Origin: an uncultured archaeon
GTDB lineage: Archaea > Thermoproteota > Nitrososphaeria_A > Caldarchaeales > Calditenuaceae
NCBI GenBank assembly: GCA_938017985.1
Contig: CALIKS010000001.1
Coordinates: 210,745-274,744, forward strand
Reading direction: 5' to 3'
DNA: 64,000 bases
The translations under genes and the position numbers were made by a program. Of this stretch, positions 54,669-63,087 are shown in pieces (within the stretch, counting starts at the first letter, position 1; the number at the start of each line of letters is the position of its first letter). A model generated the notes under the pieces. It saw nothing but the letters and a program-made list of their open reading frames with translations, ran no database searches and was not told the DNA's origin.

Positions 54669-54703
54669 AAATGCTACTGGTTAGGATAAATATTTATGTA
54701 CAA

Positions 54704-55279
54704 ATGACAGAGATATTATTCATCGCCGGGACGCCTGGTACTGGCAAAACAACGTTAGGACGTATTCTGAGTGAAAAAACAGGTTTAAAGTTTATTGAGA
54801 TAAGAGAATTAATTGGTCACAATAAATTAGATGTAGAATTAGAGATTGATGCGAGAACACTCTCTATTCGTGCTGGGAAAATGCTTCGAAGATTATCTTC
54901 AAAATCATTAGTGGCAACTCATATTGCTTTTAAACCCAGAGGAGTTAATGTTGAGAGAGTATTCGTGCTCAGACGTGATCCTTTCATGGTTATATCTTCA
55001 TTGCGGGATAGAGGATATTTAGAAGATAAAGTCCTAGAGAATGCTGAAGCAGAGTTTTTAGGAGTCGTATACTTCGAGATGCTTAAAAAATTTGGCCCAG
55101 AAAAAACTTGGCAGATAAACATAAGTAAAAGATCAATCGATGAGGCTGTTAATTTGTTAGTTAATGGTATCAATGGAGTCAACATAAACGAAGAAGTTGA
55201 TTGGATGAGTACTTTTGAGAAAGATGGCAGATTAGACGAATTATTAGCTTTGTTTTCCAAAAGGCTAAAATCTTTCTAA
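54704..55279 (+). CDS. Adenylate kinase, AK6/Fap7 type
   Basis: The protein is about 191 aa from ATG 54704 (MTEILFIAGTPGTGKTTLGR). It has the AK6 P-loop GTPGTGKTT, a short NMP domain, ATHIAFKPRGVNVERVFVLR and RRDPFMVISSLRDRGY as lid. AK6-family kinases act in 30S ribosome assembly through Rps14 in archaea and eukaryotes. It extends about 20 residues beyond typical AK6 at the C terminus. The upstream start at 54671 is less likely. Confidence 0.85.
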   Translation: MTEILFIAGTPGTGKTTLGRILSEKTGLKFIEIRELIGHNKLDVELEIDARTLSIRAGKMLRRLSSKSLVATHIAFKPRGVNVERVFVLRRDPFMVISSLRDRGYLEDKVLENAEAEFLGVVYFEMLKKFGPEKTWQINISKRSIDEAVNLLVNGINGVNINEEVDWMSTFEKDGRLDELLALFSKRLKSF

Positions 55280-56308
55280 GTAATATGATGCTAGACTAGC
55301 TATGGCTTTAGCCATTTCTATTGTGCTCGATGAGCCGCCTAAATCATAGGTCACTGTTTTTCCTTCTCTAATTACTGATTCCGTTGCATTGAATATGCTT
55401 TGTGCATGTTTTTTATATCCGAGATATTCTAACATCCATGCTGCAGATAATATCATTGCGGTAGGATTTACTCTATATAGTCCTTTATATTTTGGTGCAC
55501 TTCCATGTGCGGGTTCAAACATTGCATATCTATCACCTATATTCGCAGAATAAATTAGTCCAATGTTACCCACAAGAGTGGAAGCAAGCTCTGAAATTAT
55601 ATCCATGAAAAGATTTGTACTAAGCAATACGCTCTGATTAAATCTTTGCGGGTTCTTTACGAGCTGCTGGGCCATATTATCAATGAAGTATTCTTCGAGC
55701 TCTATTCCTGGATATTCTTCAGCTACTTCACTCACTGCTTTCCAAAAAATACTATCAGTTAATCGTAAAACGTTTCTCTTTGTAATCGCTATGACTTTTT
55801 GGTATCCCCTTGACTTAGCTTGTTCAAAGGCTATCTTTGCAATTCTCATTGAGCCTCTTCTGCTAATCTTCCTTATGGCAATTCCTGTTTCATAGTCAAT
55901 CATAGCTTCAGCTCCTATGTAGAGTCCTTCTGTAGCCTCCCTAACACATAAAATTTCTATTTTTCCGAATGGTCCCTCTTTACCCTCAAAAGTCTTAATT
56001 GGTCTCAGATTAGCATAAAGATCCATCCTTCTTCTTATGGTGATAGCAACACTGCTGGGAGCATCAGGTTCTGGAGGAGTAGTAGTAGGGGCTTTCAAGC
56101 AGGCATCGCTATCAATGATTTCTTCCCAAGTCTCCTCGGGGATAAGAGTGGGCATCCTAGGTTTACCAGCTGATACCCACCATTCGTAACCTGCATTACA
56201 TATCTTAAATTCTATATCTGGTTTTACTTCATTTAAAACAAGTAGAGTAGCCTCTGTAAGCTCTGGTCCGACCCCATCGCCCTTAATTATGACTACCTTT
56301 TTTGTCAT
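55265..56308 (-). CDS. Isocitrate/isopropylmalate dehydrogenase family protein
   Basis: The protein is about 347 aa from ATG 56308 (MTKKVVIIKGDGVGPEL). It shows VVIIKGDGVGPEL, LYANLRPI, REATEGLYIGAE, STNLFMDIISELASTLVGN and FEPAHGSAPKYKG, the last being the NAD-binding loop. These fit the decarboxylating dehydrogenase family. Substrate could be isocitrate, 3-isopropylmalate or homoisocitrate. The LeuB-type DILSDE motif is altered to MDIISELAS, so isocitrate is somewhat more likely. No leuCD genes are adjacent. Confidence 0.85.
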   Translation of the reverse strand: MTKKVVIIKGDGVGPELTEATLLVLNEVKPDIEFKICNAGYEWWVSAGKPRMPTLIPEETWEEIIDSDACLKAPTTTPPEPDAPSSVAITIRRRMDLYANLRPIKTFEGKEGPFGKIEILCVREATEGLYIGAEAMIDYETGIAIRKISRRGSMRIAKIAFEQAKSRGYQKVIAITKRNVLRLTDSIFWKAVSEVAEEYPGIELEEYFIDNMAQQLVKNPQRFNQSVLLSTNLFMDIISELASTLVGNIGLIYSANIGDRYAMFEPAHGSAPKYKGLYRVNPTAMILSAAWMLEYLGYKKHAQSIFNATESVIREGKTVTYDLGGSSSTIEMAKAIASLASYYLERF

Positions 56309-56350
56309 TTTAATGCAATTTGTAATCAAGTAAAGAAATATTTTAGGATT

Positions 56351-56917
56351 TTAATTTCGCCATGGTTTCCTCTTCATCTTCAATCCGCATTTAGGACAAA
56401 ATATGTCTTTTATGTCGTACGTCTCATATTTGCACATTTCACAAACCATTTTCCACTGGATTAGTTGACTTATTCCTAAATACTTAATTCCTGACCATTT
56501 TATTTTAAAGGAGGCTGCAATGTTCTGTATTGAGTAGTCGTCGCTTATAATTGTGACATCAAGTCCTTGATCTTTAAGTTCAAGAGCCAGTGCAAGTATC
56601 TCTATATCAGTTTCTGATAAACTCCTTAACTCCCCTAATTCTGTAGACCTTTGCACGACTAGTTCTATGTATCTTTTTTGAGGAGAACAAAGATTCAACA
56701 TTCTTGATGCTACTAGTCCTTCAACTCTTGATTTCTGAATAATGCTTCCTCTTACTTCACTTACCACTGACTCGGTAGTGTATAATACACCCTCTCTCGG
56801 CTCAATTCCGCCAATCATGAAGGCTGAGGCGTCGAGAACATATACTTTTTTATCCTTTCCAACTGAGGCGTTTTCTGAGACGCTGGACAAACCAATTGAC
56901 ACCTGAAAGTCTAACAA
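56351..56917 (-). CDS. nob1: Nob1 endonuclease, 16S rRNA 3'-end maturation
   Basis: The protein is up to 188 aa. It has a PIN domain (VYVLDASAFMIGG; SETDIEILALALELK; TIISDDYSIQN with acidic residues for metal) and a C-terminal zinc ribbon CEMCKYET...CPKCGLKMKR. It cuts pre-16S rRNA at site D. It overlaps the NAD kinase gene by up to 68 nt; TTG 56890 is a possible later start. The overlap is unusual and suggests coupling. Confidence 0.92.
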   Translation of the reverse strand: MLDFQVSIGLSSVSENASVGKDKKVYVLDASAFMIGGIEPREGVLYTTESVVSEVRGSIIQKSRVEGLVASRMLNLCSPQKRYIELVVQRSTELGELRSLSETDIEILALALELKDQGLDVTIISDDYSIQNIAASFKIKWSGIKYLGISQLIQWKMVCEMCKYETYDIKDIFCPKCGLKMKRKPWRN

Positions 56918-57662
56918 ACGCGGTATGGATATATGACTTTGATATCTCGATAAATGCGTCTCTGGAAATTCGTCTTAAGTAACCATCTATTAGTATTGAT
57001 GATTCTGATTTAGGTATCGAAATTGAGATTTTCTTGTTTGTTGAAAGAACGATAGGTGAAATATTTGTTAGCGACAGGACTGGATTTATAATGAAGCAGT
57101 CAAGCAAGTCATCTACAGCCGGCCCATGATTGGATAAATTATAAGCTGTTGATCCCAATGGCGTAGATACAATTATTCCATCTCCCACGAGTGTGAATAG
57201 TTTATTTCCGTCCATAGAAACAGTATACTCAATTATTTTACCAGGCATAACATTAGAAATATATGCTTCATTTATCGCGTCACCAATTTTTGCATCATTA
57301 AGCTTCACCTCCAATCTGATGTATCTTTCTATGTAGTACTCTCCTGTCAATATTTTTTCAACGGACTCTATTGCATTTTCCGGTCTACCCTCAGCTAAGT
57401 ATCCCCCCCTCCCATAAGATATAGCATATACAGGTGTCTCGGGCTCGGCTAAGTTATGAATAGCTGTCAGTATTGTACCATCACCTCCCAGTACTATGAG
57501 AATATCGCATGAGATTTGTGCGCCATTTACGACATCTTCCATGCTTAAACACTTGTATGGATAACCATATCTTTCTATCAGTCCGCAAATTTCACGAGCT
57601 TTATGAGCACTCTCAGGCTTTCTCAAAGTATGCACAACCGCTAACTCCATCTTCAACCTCAA
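56850..57662 (-). CDS. nadK: NAD kinase
   Basis: The 270-aa enzyme makes NADP from NAD. It shows VLGGDGTILTAIHN, VGDGIIVSTPLGSTAYNLSN and a beta-rich C-terminal domain (SPIVLSTNKKISISI). A GGD and GSTAY pair is diagnostic of PpnK. It precedes and overlaps Nob1. The start at 57662 or ATG at 57650 (MELAVVHTLRK) is possible. Confidence 0.94.
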   Translation of the reverse strand: MRLKMELAVVHTLRKPESAHKAREICGLIERYGYPYKCLSMEDVVNGAQISCDILIVLGGDGTILTAIHNLAEPETPVYAISYGRGGYLAEGRPENAIESVEKILTGEYYIERYIRLEVKLNDAKIGDAINEAYISNVMPGKIIEYTVSMDGNKLFTLVGDGIIVSTPLGSTAYNLSNHGPAVDDLLDCFIINPVLSLTNISPIVLSTNKKISISIPKSESSILIDGYLRRISRDAFIEISKSYIHTAFVRLSGVNWFVQRLRKRLSWKG

Positions 57663-57808
57663 TAAGAGTAATGAATTATCAGAGTAATAAACTAAAACGT
57701 TAGAGTTTTTTAAAGTAAAATTAGGGGCTAAGTGTTATGGGATATTTTTATTAAACATCTCCGTTATGTTTAATGTATTGATGTCATTTCTATTAAATGG
57801 GTGTTCCG

Positions 57809-58048
57809 ATGTCTAAAGACACAAAAAAGTGGAACGTTCTATTGGTGAGTTACGAGAGAGAGGAGCGCAGACTGCTAGAAGAGCTGCAGGGGATGGGTGA
57901 GTTCATTACTACGGGTTTTAGGAGCATACTGCTCGGCAGAGTCGATGATCTCGAAGCCTTTCTCAAAACCCTAAACGAAAAGGTGTCCTTCTCGCTGAGC
58001 AGGGTGATCCCGCTTGAGGAGACATTCTATGTAACCCCGAAAAAATAA
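57809..58048 (+). CDS. N-terminal half of a split Tan1-like THUMP protein
   Basis: About 79 codons from ATG 57809, preceded by GGGTG, to a TAA at 58046-58048. The product (WNVLLVSYEREERRLLEEL, GRVDDLEAFL, SRVIPLEETFYV) matches the front of archaeal THUMP proteins of the Tan1 (tRNA N4-acetylcytidine) type. The stop falls right after CCCCGAAAAAA; a shift of one base there joins the frame to the next entry. The DNA of this gene is visibly richer in G and C than its neighbours. Confidence 0.75.
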   Translation: MSKDTKKWNVLLVSYEREERRLLEELQGMGEFITTGFRSILLGRVDDLEAFLKTLNEKVSFSLSRVIPLEETFYVTPKK

Positions 58049-58056
58049 TCGAAGAG

Positions 58057-58341
58057 TTGAAGAATAGGCTTTACCGTTTTGCTGACAGAATATCTGACGG
58101 AGAGTCCTTCTGCGTGAGATTCGAGCGAAGAGGATTTAAGGGCCTAATCTCAAGCAAGGAGATGGAGCACCAGCTCGGAGGACACCTATACCTCATACTG
58201 AAGCAGCAGGGAAAGAGTCCGAAAGTCAACCTAGAGGATCCGGATAAAATAGTCACAGTCCAGCAGCTCGGAAACTTAATAGGAATAAGCCTAATAGATA
58301 AGGAACTCCGACATAAATATCCACAAGTACGCGTTAAATAA
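58057..58341 (+). CDS. C-terminal THUMP half of the split Tan1-like protein
   Basis: The 94-codon frame begins at a weak TTG 58057 without a clear ribosome site, but the same frame is open from about 58018 and reads PEKIIEELKNRLYRF across the junction. It contains the THUMP signatures FCVRFERRG, LISSKEMEHQLGG, VNLEDPDKIVTV and GISLI. With the preceding entry it makes one full-length Tan1-like protein of about 177 aa. Either a programmed minus-one frameshift, a real split gene, or a sequencing error at the C4/A6 run explains the break. Confidence 0.75.
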   Translation: MKNRLYRFADRISDGESFCVRFERRGFKGLISSKEMEHQLGGHLYLILKQQGKSPKVNLEDPDKIVTVQQLGNLIGISLIDKELRHKYPQVRVK

Positions 58342-58435
58342 GGTAAGCTTAACGGCAAATTTATATCGTTGAGAATTAAGCTACTTTTCTCCATCCAGCC
58401 ACAGAATGTAAGACCTACACTATCATAATGCCATG

Positions 58436-58509
58436 TGGGCCCGGTGGGATTCGAACCCACGACCTACCGGTTATGAGCCGGCCGCTCCACCAGGCTGAGC
58501 TACGGGCCC
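58436..58509 (-). tRNA. tRNA with CAT anticodon (elongator Met or Ile2)
   Basis: Acceptor GGGCCCG/CGGGCCC, D-arm TAGCTCAGCCTGGTGGAGC, anticodon stem GCCGG/CCGGT around loop CTCATAA, T-arm GTGGG-TTCGAAT-CCCAC, discriminator A. The GGGCCxxTAGCTCAG opening is more Ile-like, so it may be the tRNA-Ile read as CAU after agmatidine modification, but elongator Met cannot be excluded. It lacks initiator features. Confidence 0.88.
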
Positions 58510-58570
58510 GCTATCCATAATTATCTTAAAACTCTTGATAAATTTAAGCATAATTGCTAATGAGGTTTAC

Positions 58571-59254
58571 TCAAGATAGTAAAGGAAAGATTTCAGTGTA
58601 TATGTAATCAAGAAAATCTCTTTCTTCAAGTGGTGTGAAACAAGTCACTACACCGTTTCTTGTCAAGCCAATTACTTTACCCCCTTCACGGGATGTAAAT
58701 ACTATGTACCAAATTTTGCCATGTTTCAGGTACTCTTCATAAAGCGACGTATCTCTCAATGATGACCCCGCGAGAGCCAACTTTGCGACACCGGGTATAT
58801 CAATCTGGTCAAACCATATAAGCTTGGTTCCATCTGGATTTGATTCATGTATCTTCTGCATATTTTCAGAAGGAACATTCGATTCTATTATACTTCTATA
58901 GTTAAGGAATAATGAATTGCTGAGGGTTGTGGCTACAGAATTAGCAAAATATTTTTCTTGAGCGACGGTCAAATAAATTTTTTCTCCACGAAGTCTAAAG
59001 TCTATTACTGCGTCAATTGTTTTGATTATTGGTAAAACCTTTCCCCTCTGCTTAATCTTAACGAGTTTATCGCGACTAAAAATTGCAGTTACATAGTTCT
59101 TCCCTCCTGTCAAGTCATGCACATCCGTAACTAATTCAAACTCTGAATTTTCCTCCTTCACAGTCTCAACCAGCTTCAAACTATTCAATTTTGCTGCAAT
59201 TGTTCCGATAGTAGTTTCAGCCTTGACCTCGAATATCTTGGCAGTTAGAACCAT
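58571..59254 (-). CDS. Conserved hypothetical protein
   Basis: The 227-aa soluble protein is alpha/beta in pattern, with no Cys cluster and no membrane segment. Visible blocks are YVTAIFSRDKLVKIKQRGK, FRLRGEKIYLTVAQEKYFAN, LIWFDQIDIPGVAKLALAGS and YIVFTSREGGKVIGL. I do not recognise a named family. It is divergent from ABCE1 and sits next to a tRNA gene. Confidence 0.6.
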   Translation of the reverse strand: MVLTAKIFEVKAETTIGTIAAKLNSLKLVETVKEENSEFELVTDVHDLTGGKNYVTAIFSRDKLVKIKQRGKVLPIIKTIDAVIDFRLRGEKIYLTVAQEKYFANSVATTLSNSLFLNYRSIIESNVPSENMQKIHESNPDGTKLIWFDQIDIPGVAKLALAGSSLRDTSLYEEYLKHGKIWYIVFTSREGGKVIGLTRNGVVTCFTPLEERDFLDYIYTEIFPLLS

Positions 59255-59349
59255 TTCCTTAATTTCTCTATCCTATCCAATTATTTATATTAATCATTCC
59301 TCAAAATTGCGCTATCCTAAAATATTCTGTCATTGGTAATAAAGCGAAC

Positions 59350-59358
59350 CTTATAAAT
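59350..59358 (+). promoter_or_regulatory. TATA box of ABCE1
   Basis: CTTATAAAT lies about 80-90 nt before the ABCE1 ATG and predicts a start of transcription near 59380. A 12-codon frame (MLKEAFLHGYEY) from ATG 59385 would lie at the very 5' end. Confidence 0.45.
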
Positions 59359-59438
59359 CAGCAATCATATGCAATATCAGCTAAATGTTGAAAGAAGCGT
59401 TTCTACACGGATATGAATACTAACTTGGTGGTTATTGA

Positions 59439-61232
59439 ATGATCAGAGTAGCAGTAATGGATTTAGATAGGTGCCAACCGGATAAATGCGGCATACCATG
59501 TATCAATTTTTGCCCACCTGTAAAAAACGGCATAGAGACTATTAAGATGTCAGAAAAAGGATTTCCAGTCATTAACGAGAAACTCTGTATCGGGTGTGGA
59601 ATATGCGTCTCAAAATGTCCATTCAAGGTAATATCAATTGTTAACCTACCTATGGAGCTAAAATCAGACCTCATTCATCAATATGGAGTTAATGCATTTA
59701 GGCTTTACAGGTTACCTTTTGCTGAAAAAGGAAAAGTAACAGGAGTAGTCGGGAGGAATGGAATTGGTAAAAGCACAGCACTGAGCTTACTGGCTGGTCA
59801 GTTTAGACCAAATCTAGGAAGGATCGGTGAAGAGGTAAGCTGGGAAGAAGCAGCCAAATACTTTAGAGGATCACTAATTCAAGAATATTTTACACAACTA
59901 GCAAGGTCTGTCATGAAAATTAGTTTTAAGCCACAACAAGTAGACGCCATTCCAAAAGTGATTAGCGGCACTGTACGTCAATTATTATATAGACTCGGCC
60001 CTAATGAGCGAGTTGATGATATCGTAGAAAAACTCGAACTCAGACATTTACTTGATAGAGATGTTAAGGCCCTAAGTGGTGGTGAACTTCAAAGACTCGC
60101 AATTGCTGCAGCTCTGATTAAGGATTCCGAAGTACTCATCTTTGATGAGCCTTCAAGTTTTCTGGATGTGAGGCAAAGAACAAGGGTAGCTTCTATCATC
60201 AGAGAATCGGCAGAAGGAAACAAGCGAGTAATAGTATGTGACCATGACTTAGCTGTCCTTGACTATGTATCTGATACGGTCTTTATTTTTTATGGCGAGC
60301 CATCTGTCTACGGTGTTGTTTCTGGCCCATATGGCGTGCGGGAGGGAATTAATACATACCTCGAAGGATATCTGCCCCTAGAAAACATTAGATTCAGAGA
60401 ATATAAGATAGTTTTTCAGACGCATACGCCCAAAGCTAGTGAGGAGGCAGACAATGTTGGGCTATATTGGCCAGCCCTTAAGAAAAGCTATGATGGATTC
60501 AGTTTGACGGTAGAGTCGGGAGGCATTAAGCCCGGTCACGTATTAGGAATACTTGGACCTAATGGTATAGGAAAAACAACTTTTATCAAGTTGCTAGCCG
60601 GCCTTGAGAAAGACGATGATGGCAATAGGCTAGAATATAAGGCTGTGAGCTTAAAACCACAGCATCCGCAAAGAATTGACGCAAATGTTGAAGAGGTATT
60701 GAGAAAAGCAGCTGGACAATTTTTTGATTCAGAACTGTATCAATCAGAATTAATTAGACCTTTAAGATTAGATAAGCTATATCAAAGAAACTTAAATGAG
60801 CTAAGTGGTGGCGAGCTGCAGAAGGTCTCTATAGCCGAAGCACTATCTCGACCCGCAGAAATTTATCTTCTTGATGAACCAAGCGCATTCCTAGACGTCG
60901 AGGAAAGATATGTCGTGGCAAGATTGCTTAAGAGAATAGCAAGAGAGAGAGGCGCGTATATCTTTCTAGTTGACCATGACCTCTCAGTAATTGATTTCTC
61001 AGCATCAATGCTTATGGTTTTTAGAGGAAAACCCGGAGTAGAGGGTTATGCCTCACAGCCATTAGATTTGAGAAATGGATTTAACCTGTTCCTTTCAGAA
61101 TTAGGAATAACGTTTAGACGCGACCAGTCAAGTAATAGGCCTAGAATTAATAAGCCTGGTTCAAGGTTGGATCGTTGGCAAAAAACGATTGGCGAATATT
61201 ATTATCAGTCTCAGCAAGAATTATATGAATGA
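59439..61232 (+). CDS. rli1: Ribosome recycling ATPase ABCE1 (Rli1)
   Basis: The 597-aa protein has N-terminal 4Fe-4S motifs CQPDKCGIPCINFCP and CIGCGICVSKCP, then two ABC domains: GRNGIGKST with LSGGELQRLAIAAAL and FDEPSSFLDV, and GPNGIGKTT with LSGGELQKVSIAEAL and LDEPSAFLDV. Hinge regions lie between. It splits 70S ribosomes after termination. The ribosome site GGTGGT is 6-7 nt before ATG. Full length and canonical. Confidence 0.97.
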   Translation: MIRVAVMDLDRCQPDKCGIPCINFCPPVKNGIETIKMSEKGFPVINEKLCIGCGICVSKCPFKVISIVNLPMELKSDLIHQYGVNAFRLYRLPFAEKGKVTGVVGRNGIGKSTALSLLAGQFRPNLGRIGEEVSWEEAAKYFRGSLIQEYFTQLARSVMKISFKPQQVDAIPKVISGTVRQLLYRLGPNERVDDIVEKLELRHLLDRDVKALSGGELQRLAIAAALIKDSEVLIFDEPSSFLDVRQRTRVASIIRESAEGNKRVIVCDHDLAVLDYVSDTVFIFYGEPSVYGVVSGPYGVREGINTYLEGYLPLENIRFREYKIVFQTHTPKASEEADNVGLYWPALKKSYDGFSLTVESGGIKPGHVLGILGPNGIGKTTFIKLLAGLEKDDDGNRLEYKAVSLKPQHPQRIDANVEEVLRKAAGQFFDSELYQSELIRPLRLDKLYQRNLNELSGGELQKVSIAEALSRPAEIYLLDEPSAFLDVEERYVVARLLKRIARERGAYIFLVDHDLSVIDFSASMLMVFRGKPGVEGYASQPLDLRNGFNLFLSELGITFRRDQSSNRPRINKPGSRLDRWQKTIGEYYYQSQQELYE

Positions 61233-61268
61233 CCTTGCTAAGCTTCGAAGGCAAATCTTTCATTGATT

Positions 61269-61406
61269 TTATATCAAACCATCTATGCAGGTTACCCGGC
61301 GTGTTCGGTCATCACCTTCTTTTAGACCCATTGCCTGAATTATCCTTACGCTTTCAGGATTTTCCCATATTTCCGCGATGCAGATCTTTTCCACTATCCC
61401 TGACAT
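61269..61406 (-). CDS. 45-aa hypothetical protein with leaderless promoter
   Basis: A 45-codon minus-strand frame from ATG 61406 encodes MSGIVEKICIAEIWENPESV, then IIQAMGLKEGDDRTRRVTC and a short tail. A TATA box (TTTATAT) lies about 25 nt before the ATG, the spacing expected for a leaderless mRNA. An in-frame ATG 24 nt earlier overlaps that TATA. The plus strand over this DNA has an open frame without motifs. It lies in the only gap of about 300 nt in this part. Function unknown. Confidence 0.5.
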   Translation of the reverse strand: MSGIVEKICIAEIWENPESVRIIQAMGLKEGDDRTRRVTCIDGLI

Positions 61407-61548
61407 ACAATACGACCGATGTTTGCGCATATAAACGATAGATGTAATACCCGAAGGACTACTCTGATTCGGACTGATTAGCTATGAAAATCATTCTTTT
61501 TCTTATAGTCAACTTAAAATCGCGGTAACGATTATTTAATATATAAAA

Positions 61549-62076
61549 ATGCAAATGTTTAGACCATACACTGATTGGGAAAGATCAGCAGCATGCCTCG
61601 ACGATCTTCGACTCGGTAAACAACGTGTCGAAGCCAAGCAGATACTTTACGTATTTCTCCGAAAACTCGGCATTGTTAGAGATGGTAAACGTGGATGGCT
61701 TACACACCCCATTGTTCTTCTCTATTTCAATAATGGGAAGCCCTACATAGACGATGTAGTGGGTTTCTTCCAAGCATGCGTAAAAGAATGGAAGAAAAGA
61801 GGCAAGCAAAACTTCATCTGCCTTGACGATATTCAACAATTTATACGACAAATTGAAAAAACACCAGGCACACCAATAACACGTCTCCATGAAATCGAAT
61901 ATCGACGCATTCTTCTTATCAAAAACCCAAACCATTATGTTAAAGTTTTTTCCAAGTCTGAAATTCTTGAAGTCCTCGAAACCGAGCCCATAAAGATAAA
62001 CGGGGTCAATTCATGGCTCTTCAAAAACCCCGCAATTTACAAAAGAGTTATGCAGAAAATAAGGAAAATGTTATAG
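61549..62076 (+). CDS. Pyrimidine-dimer DNA glycosylase-like protein
   Basis: The 175-aa protein begins MQMFRPYTDWERSAACLDDL and continues RLGKQRVEAKQIL, the signature of the pyrimidine-dimer glycosylase family related to T4 endonuclease V and the MSMEG_6728 type. Later blocks (LTHPIVLLYFNNGKPY, ITRLHEIEYRRILLIKNPNHY) fit. It would cut next to UV dimers by a glycosylase/lyase step. It stands alone between intergenic stretches, and its codons look somewhat different from neighbouring genes. Confidence 0.8.
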   Translation: MQMFRPYTDWERSAACLDDLRLGKQRVEAKQILYVFLRKLGIVRDGKRGWLTHPIVLLYFNNGKPYIDDVVGFFQACVKEWKKRGKQNFICLDDIQQFIRQIEKTPGTPITRLHEIEYRRILLIKNPNHYVKVFSKSEILEVLETEPIKINGVNSWLFKNPAIYKRVMQKIRKML

Positions 62077-62265
62077 GTTAAACCAGCTTTATTCGAAGAT
62101 TATCCCTAGGTTTCAACATTGTTTATGTCTTAGATGCATCTCAATCTTTACCGATCAGAAGGCTCCTCACGGTGTGGTAAATTCGTAGCTAAAGAAGAGC
62201 GTTATGGATTAGCTTAATTGTATTAAACTATAAAAAATATTTGAAACTATATAGATCTGAACCAC
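62077..62265. other. Intergenic stretch with possible short frame
   Basis: About 190 nt. One 27-codon plus frame (from ATG 62131: MHLNLYRSEGSSRCGKFVAK) is open but has no ribosome site or known motif and may be a remnant. Nothing else is seen. Confidence 0.3.
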
Positions 62266-62523
62266 TCATGCTAATAATTCAGCTTCAAGGAGAGCTTCCG
62301 CAAGTTGTTCTATTGGTTCCCTTAATTCTTCAGGGTCTTTATCAATTTGACTCGCTATATCTTCAACTACTTCATTTACCGTCTTGTCATTAAATGCATC
62401 CCACACAACTATTATTGACTCATTTACTCTATATGCTACACCATTCTCATTTACCAATAGAAGCTCTCCTTCCGGCGTCTGATTTATCCATCCTTTCTTG
62501 GTTAACTTACGGTCCTTATCCAT
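62266..62523 (-). CDS. PqqD-like protein (RiPP recognition element)
   Basis: The 85-aa protein resembles PqqD: a short winged-helix-like fold with LLLVNENGVAYRVNESIIVV and a helical second half (VNEVVEDIASQIDKDPEELR). PqqD domains bind precursor peptides for RiPP maturation. No radical-SAM enzyme, precursor peptide or protease is adjacent; the neighbours are repair-like proteins. Its job here is unknown. Confidence 0.7.
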   Translation of the reverse strand: MDKDRKLTKKGWINQTPEGELLLVNENGVAYRVNESIIVVWDAFNDKTVNEVVEDIASQIDKDPEELREPIEQLAEALLEAELLA

Positions 62524-62621
62524 ATGTGAGGTAAGGACGCATTAAGTAATATATAACCTTTCGTACAATACCTTCATTTAATTAATAAGTATTTAAAAAA
62601 GATCGCTCATTGAGATATTAA

Positions 62622-63050
62622 TTGAGTCACGGTATCTACATTCTTGTCATCGAGCTTGCAGAAGATACGTACATAAAAATTGGTGGACTAGGCATGATTT
62701 ATTTCACGAATGGATGGTACTTATATGTGGGTTCAGGGCAAACTAATGTGGAAAAAAGAGTAAGTCGTCACTTTAATAAAATTAAGAAGCCGCGATGGCA
62801 CATTGATTATTTAGTAAATCATGATAAAGCATCTCCAAAAAAGGCCCTTATCCTAAACTTATCTAAAAAATTTGAGTGTAAAATATCAAAATTTATGGAG
62901 TCAATTAATTGTGAACCAATAATTGGTTTCGGCAGCACTGATTGTAATTGTAAGGCACATCTGTATAAACATAGTGATCCTGAATTTCTTTTAAATGAGA
63001 TCCTACATAATTTTGGCCACAAATTAAAATACTATTCAATAGAGAATTAA
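62622..63050 (+). CDS. DUF123/GIY-YIG-type nuclease-like protein
   Basis: The 142-aa protein begins with TTG 62622 and reads HGIYILVIEL, IKIGGLGMIYFTNGWYLYVG, RVSRHFNKIKKPRWHIDYLV, the recognised DUF123 pattern often fused to Nth in archaea. This domain is related to GIY-YIG nucleases. It has several Cys near the end (GFGSTDCNCKAHL). Substrate unknown. Confidence 0.8.
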   Translation: MSHGIYILVIELAEDTYIKIGGLGMIYFTNGWYLYVGSGQTNVEKRVSRHFNKIKKPRWHIDYLVNHDKASPKKALILNLSKKFECKISKFMESINCEPIIGFGSTDCNCKAHLYKHSDPEFLLNEILHNFGHKLKYYSIEN

Positions 63051-63087
63051 TTAAAATATTATTAGCCAGTTATTCTAGTTTACCGCT

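Noticed and set aside
61229-61441. 70-codon plus frame after ABCE1
   Set aside because: No motif or ribosome site; the minus-strand 45-aa frame has a well placed promoter instead.
62131-62214. 27-codon frame that might be a transposase remnant
   Set aside because: No transposase motif can be recognised in it and there are no flanking repeats.
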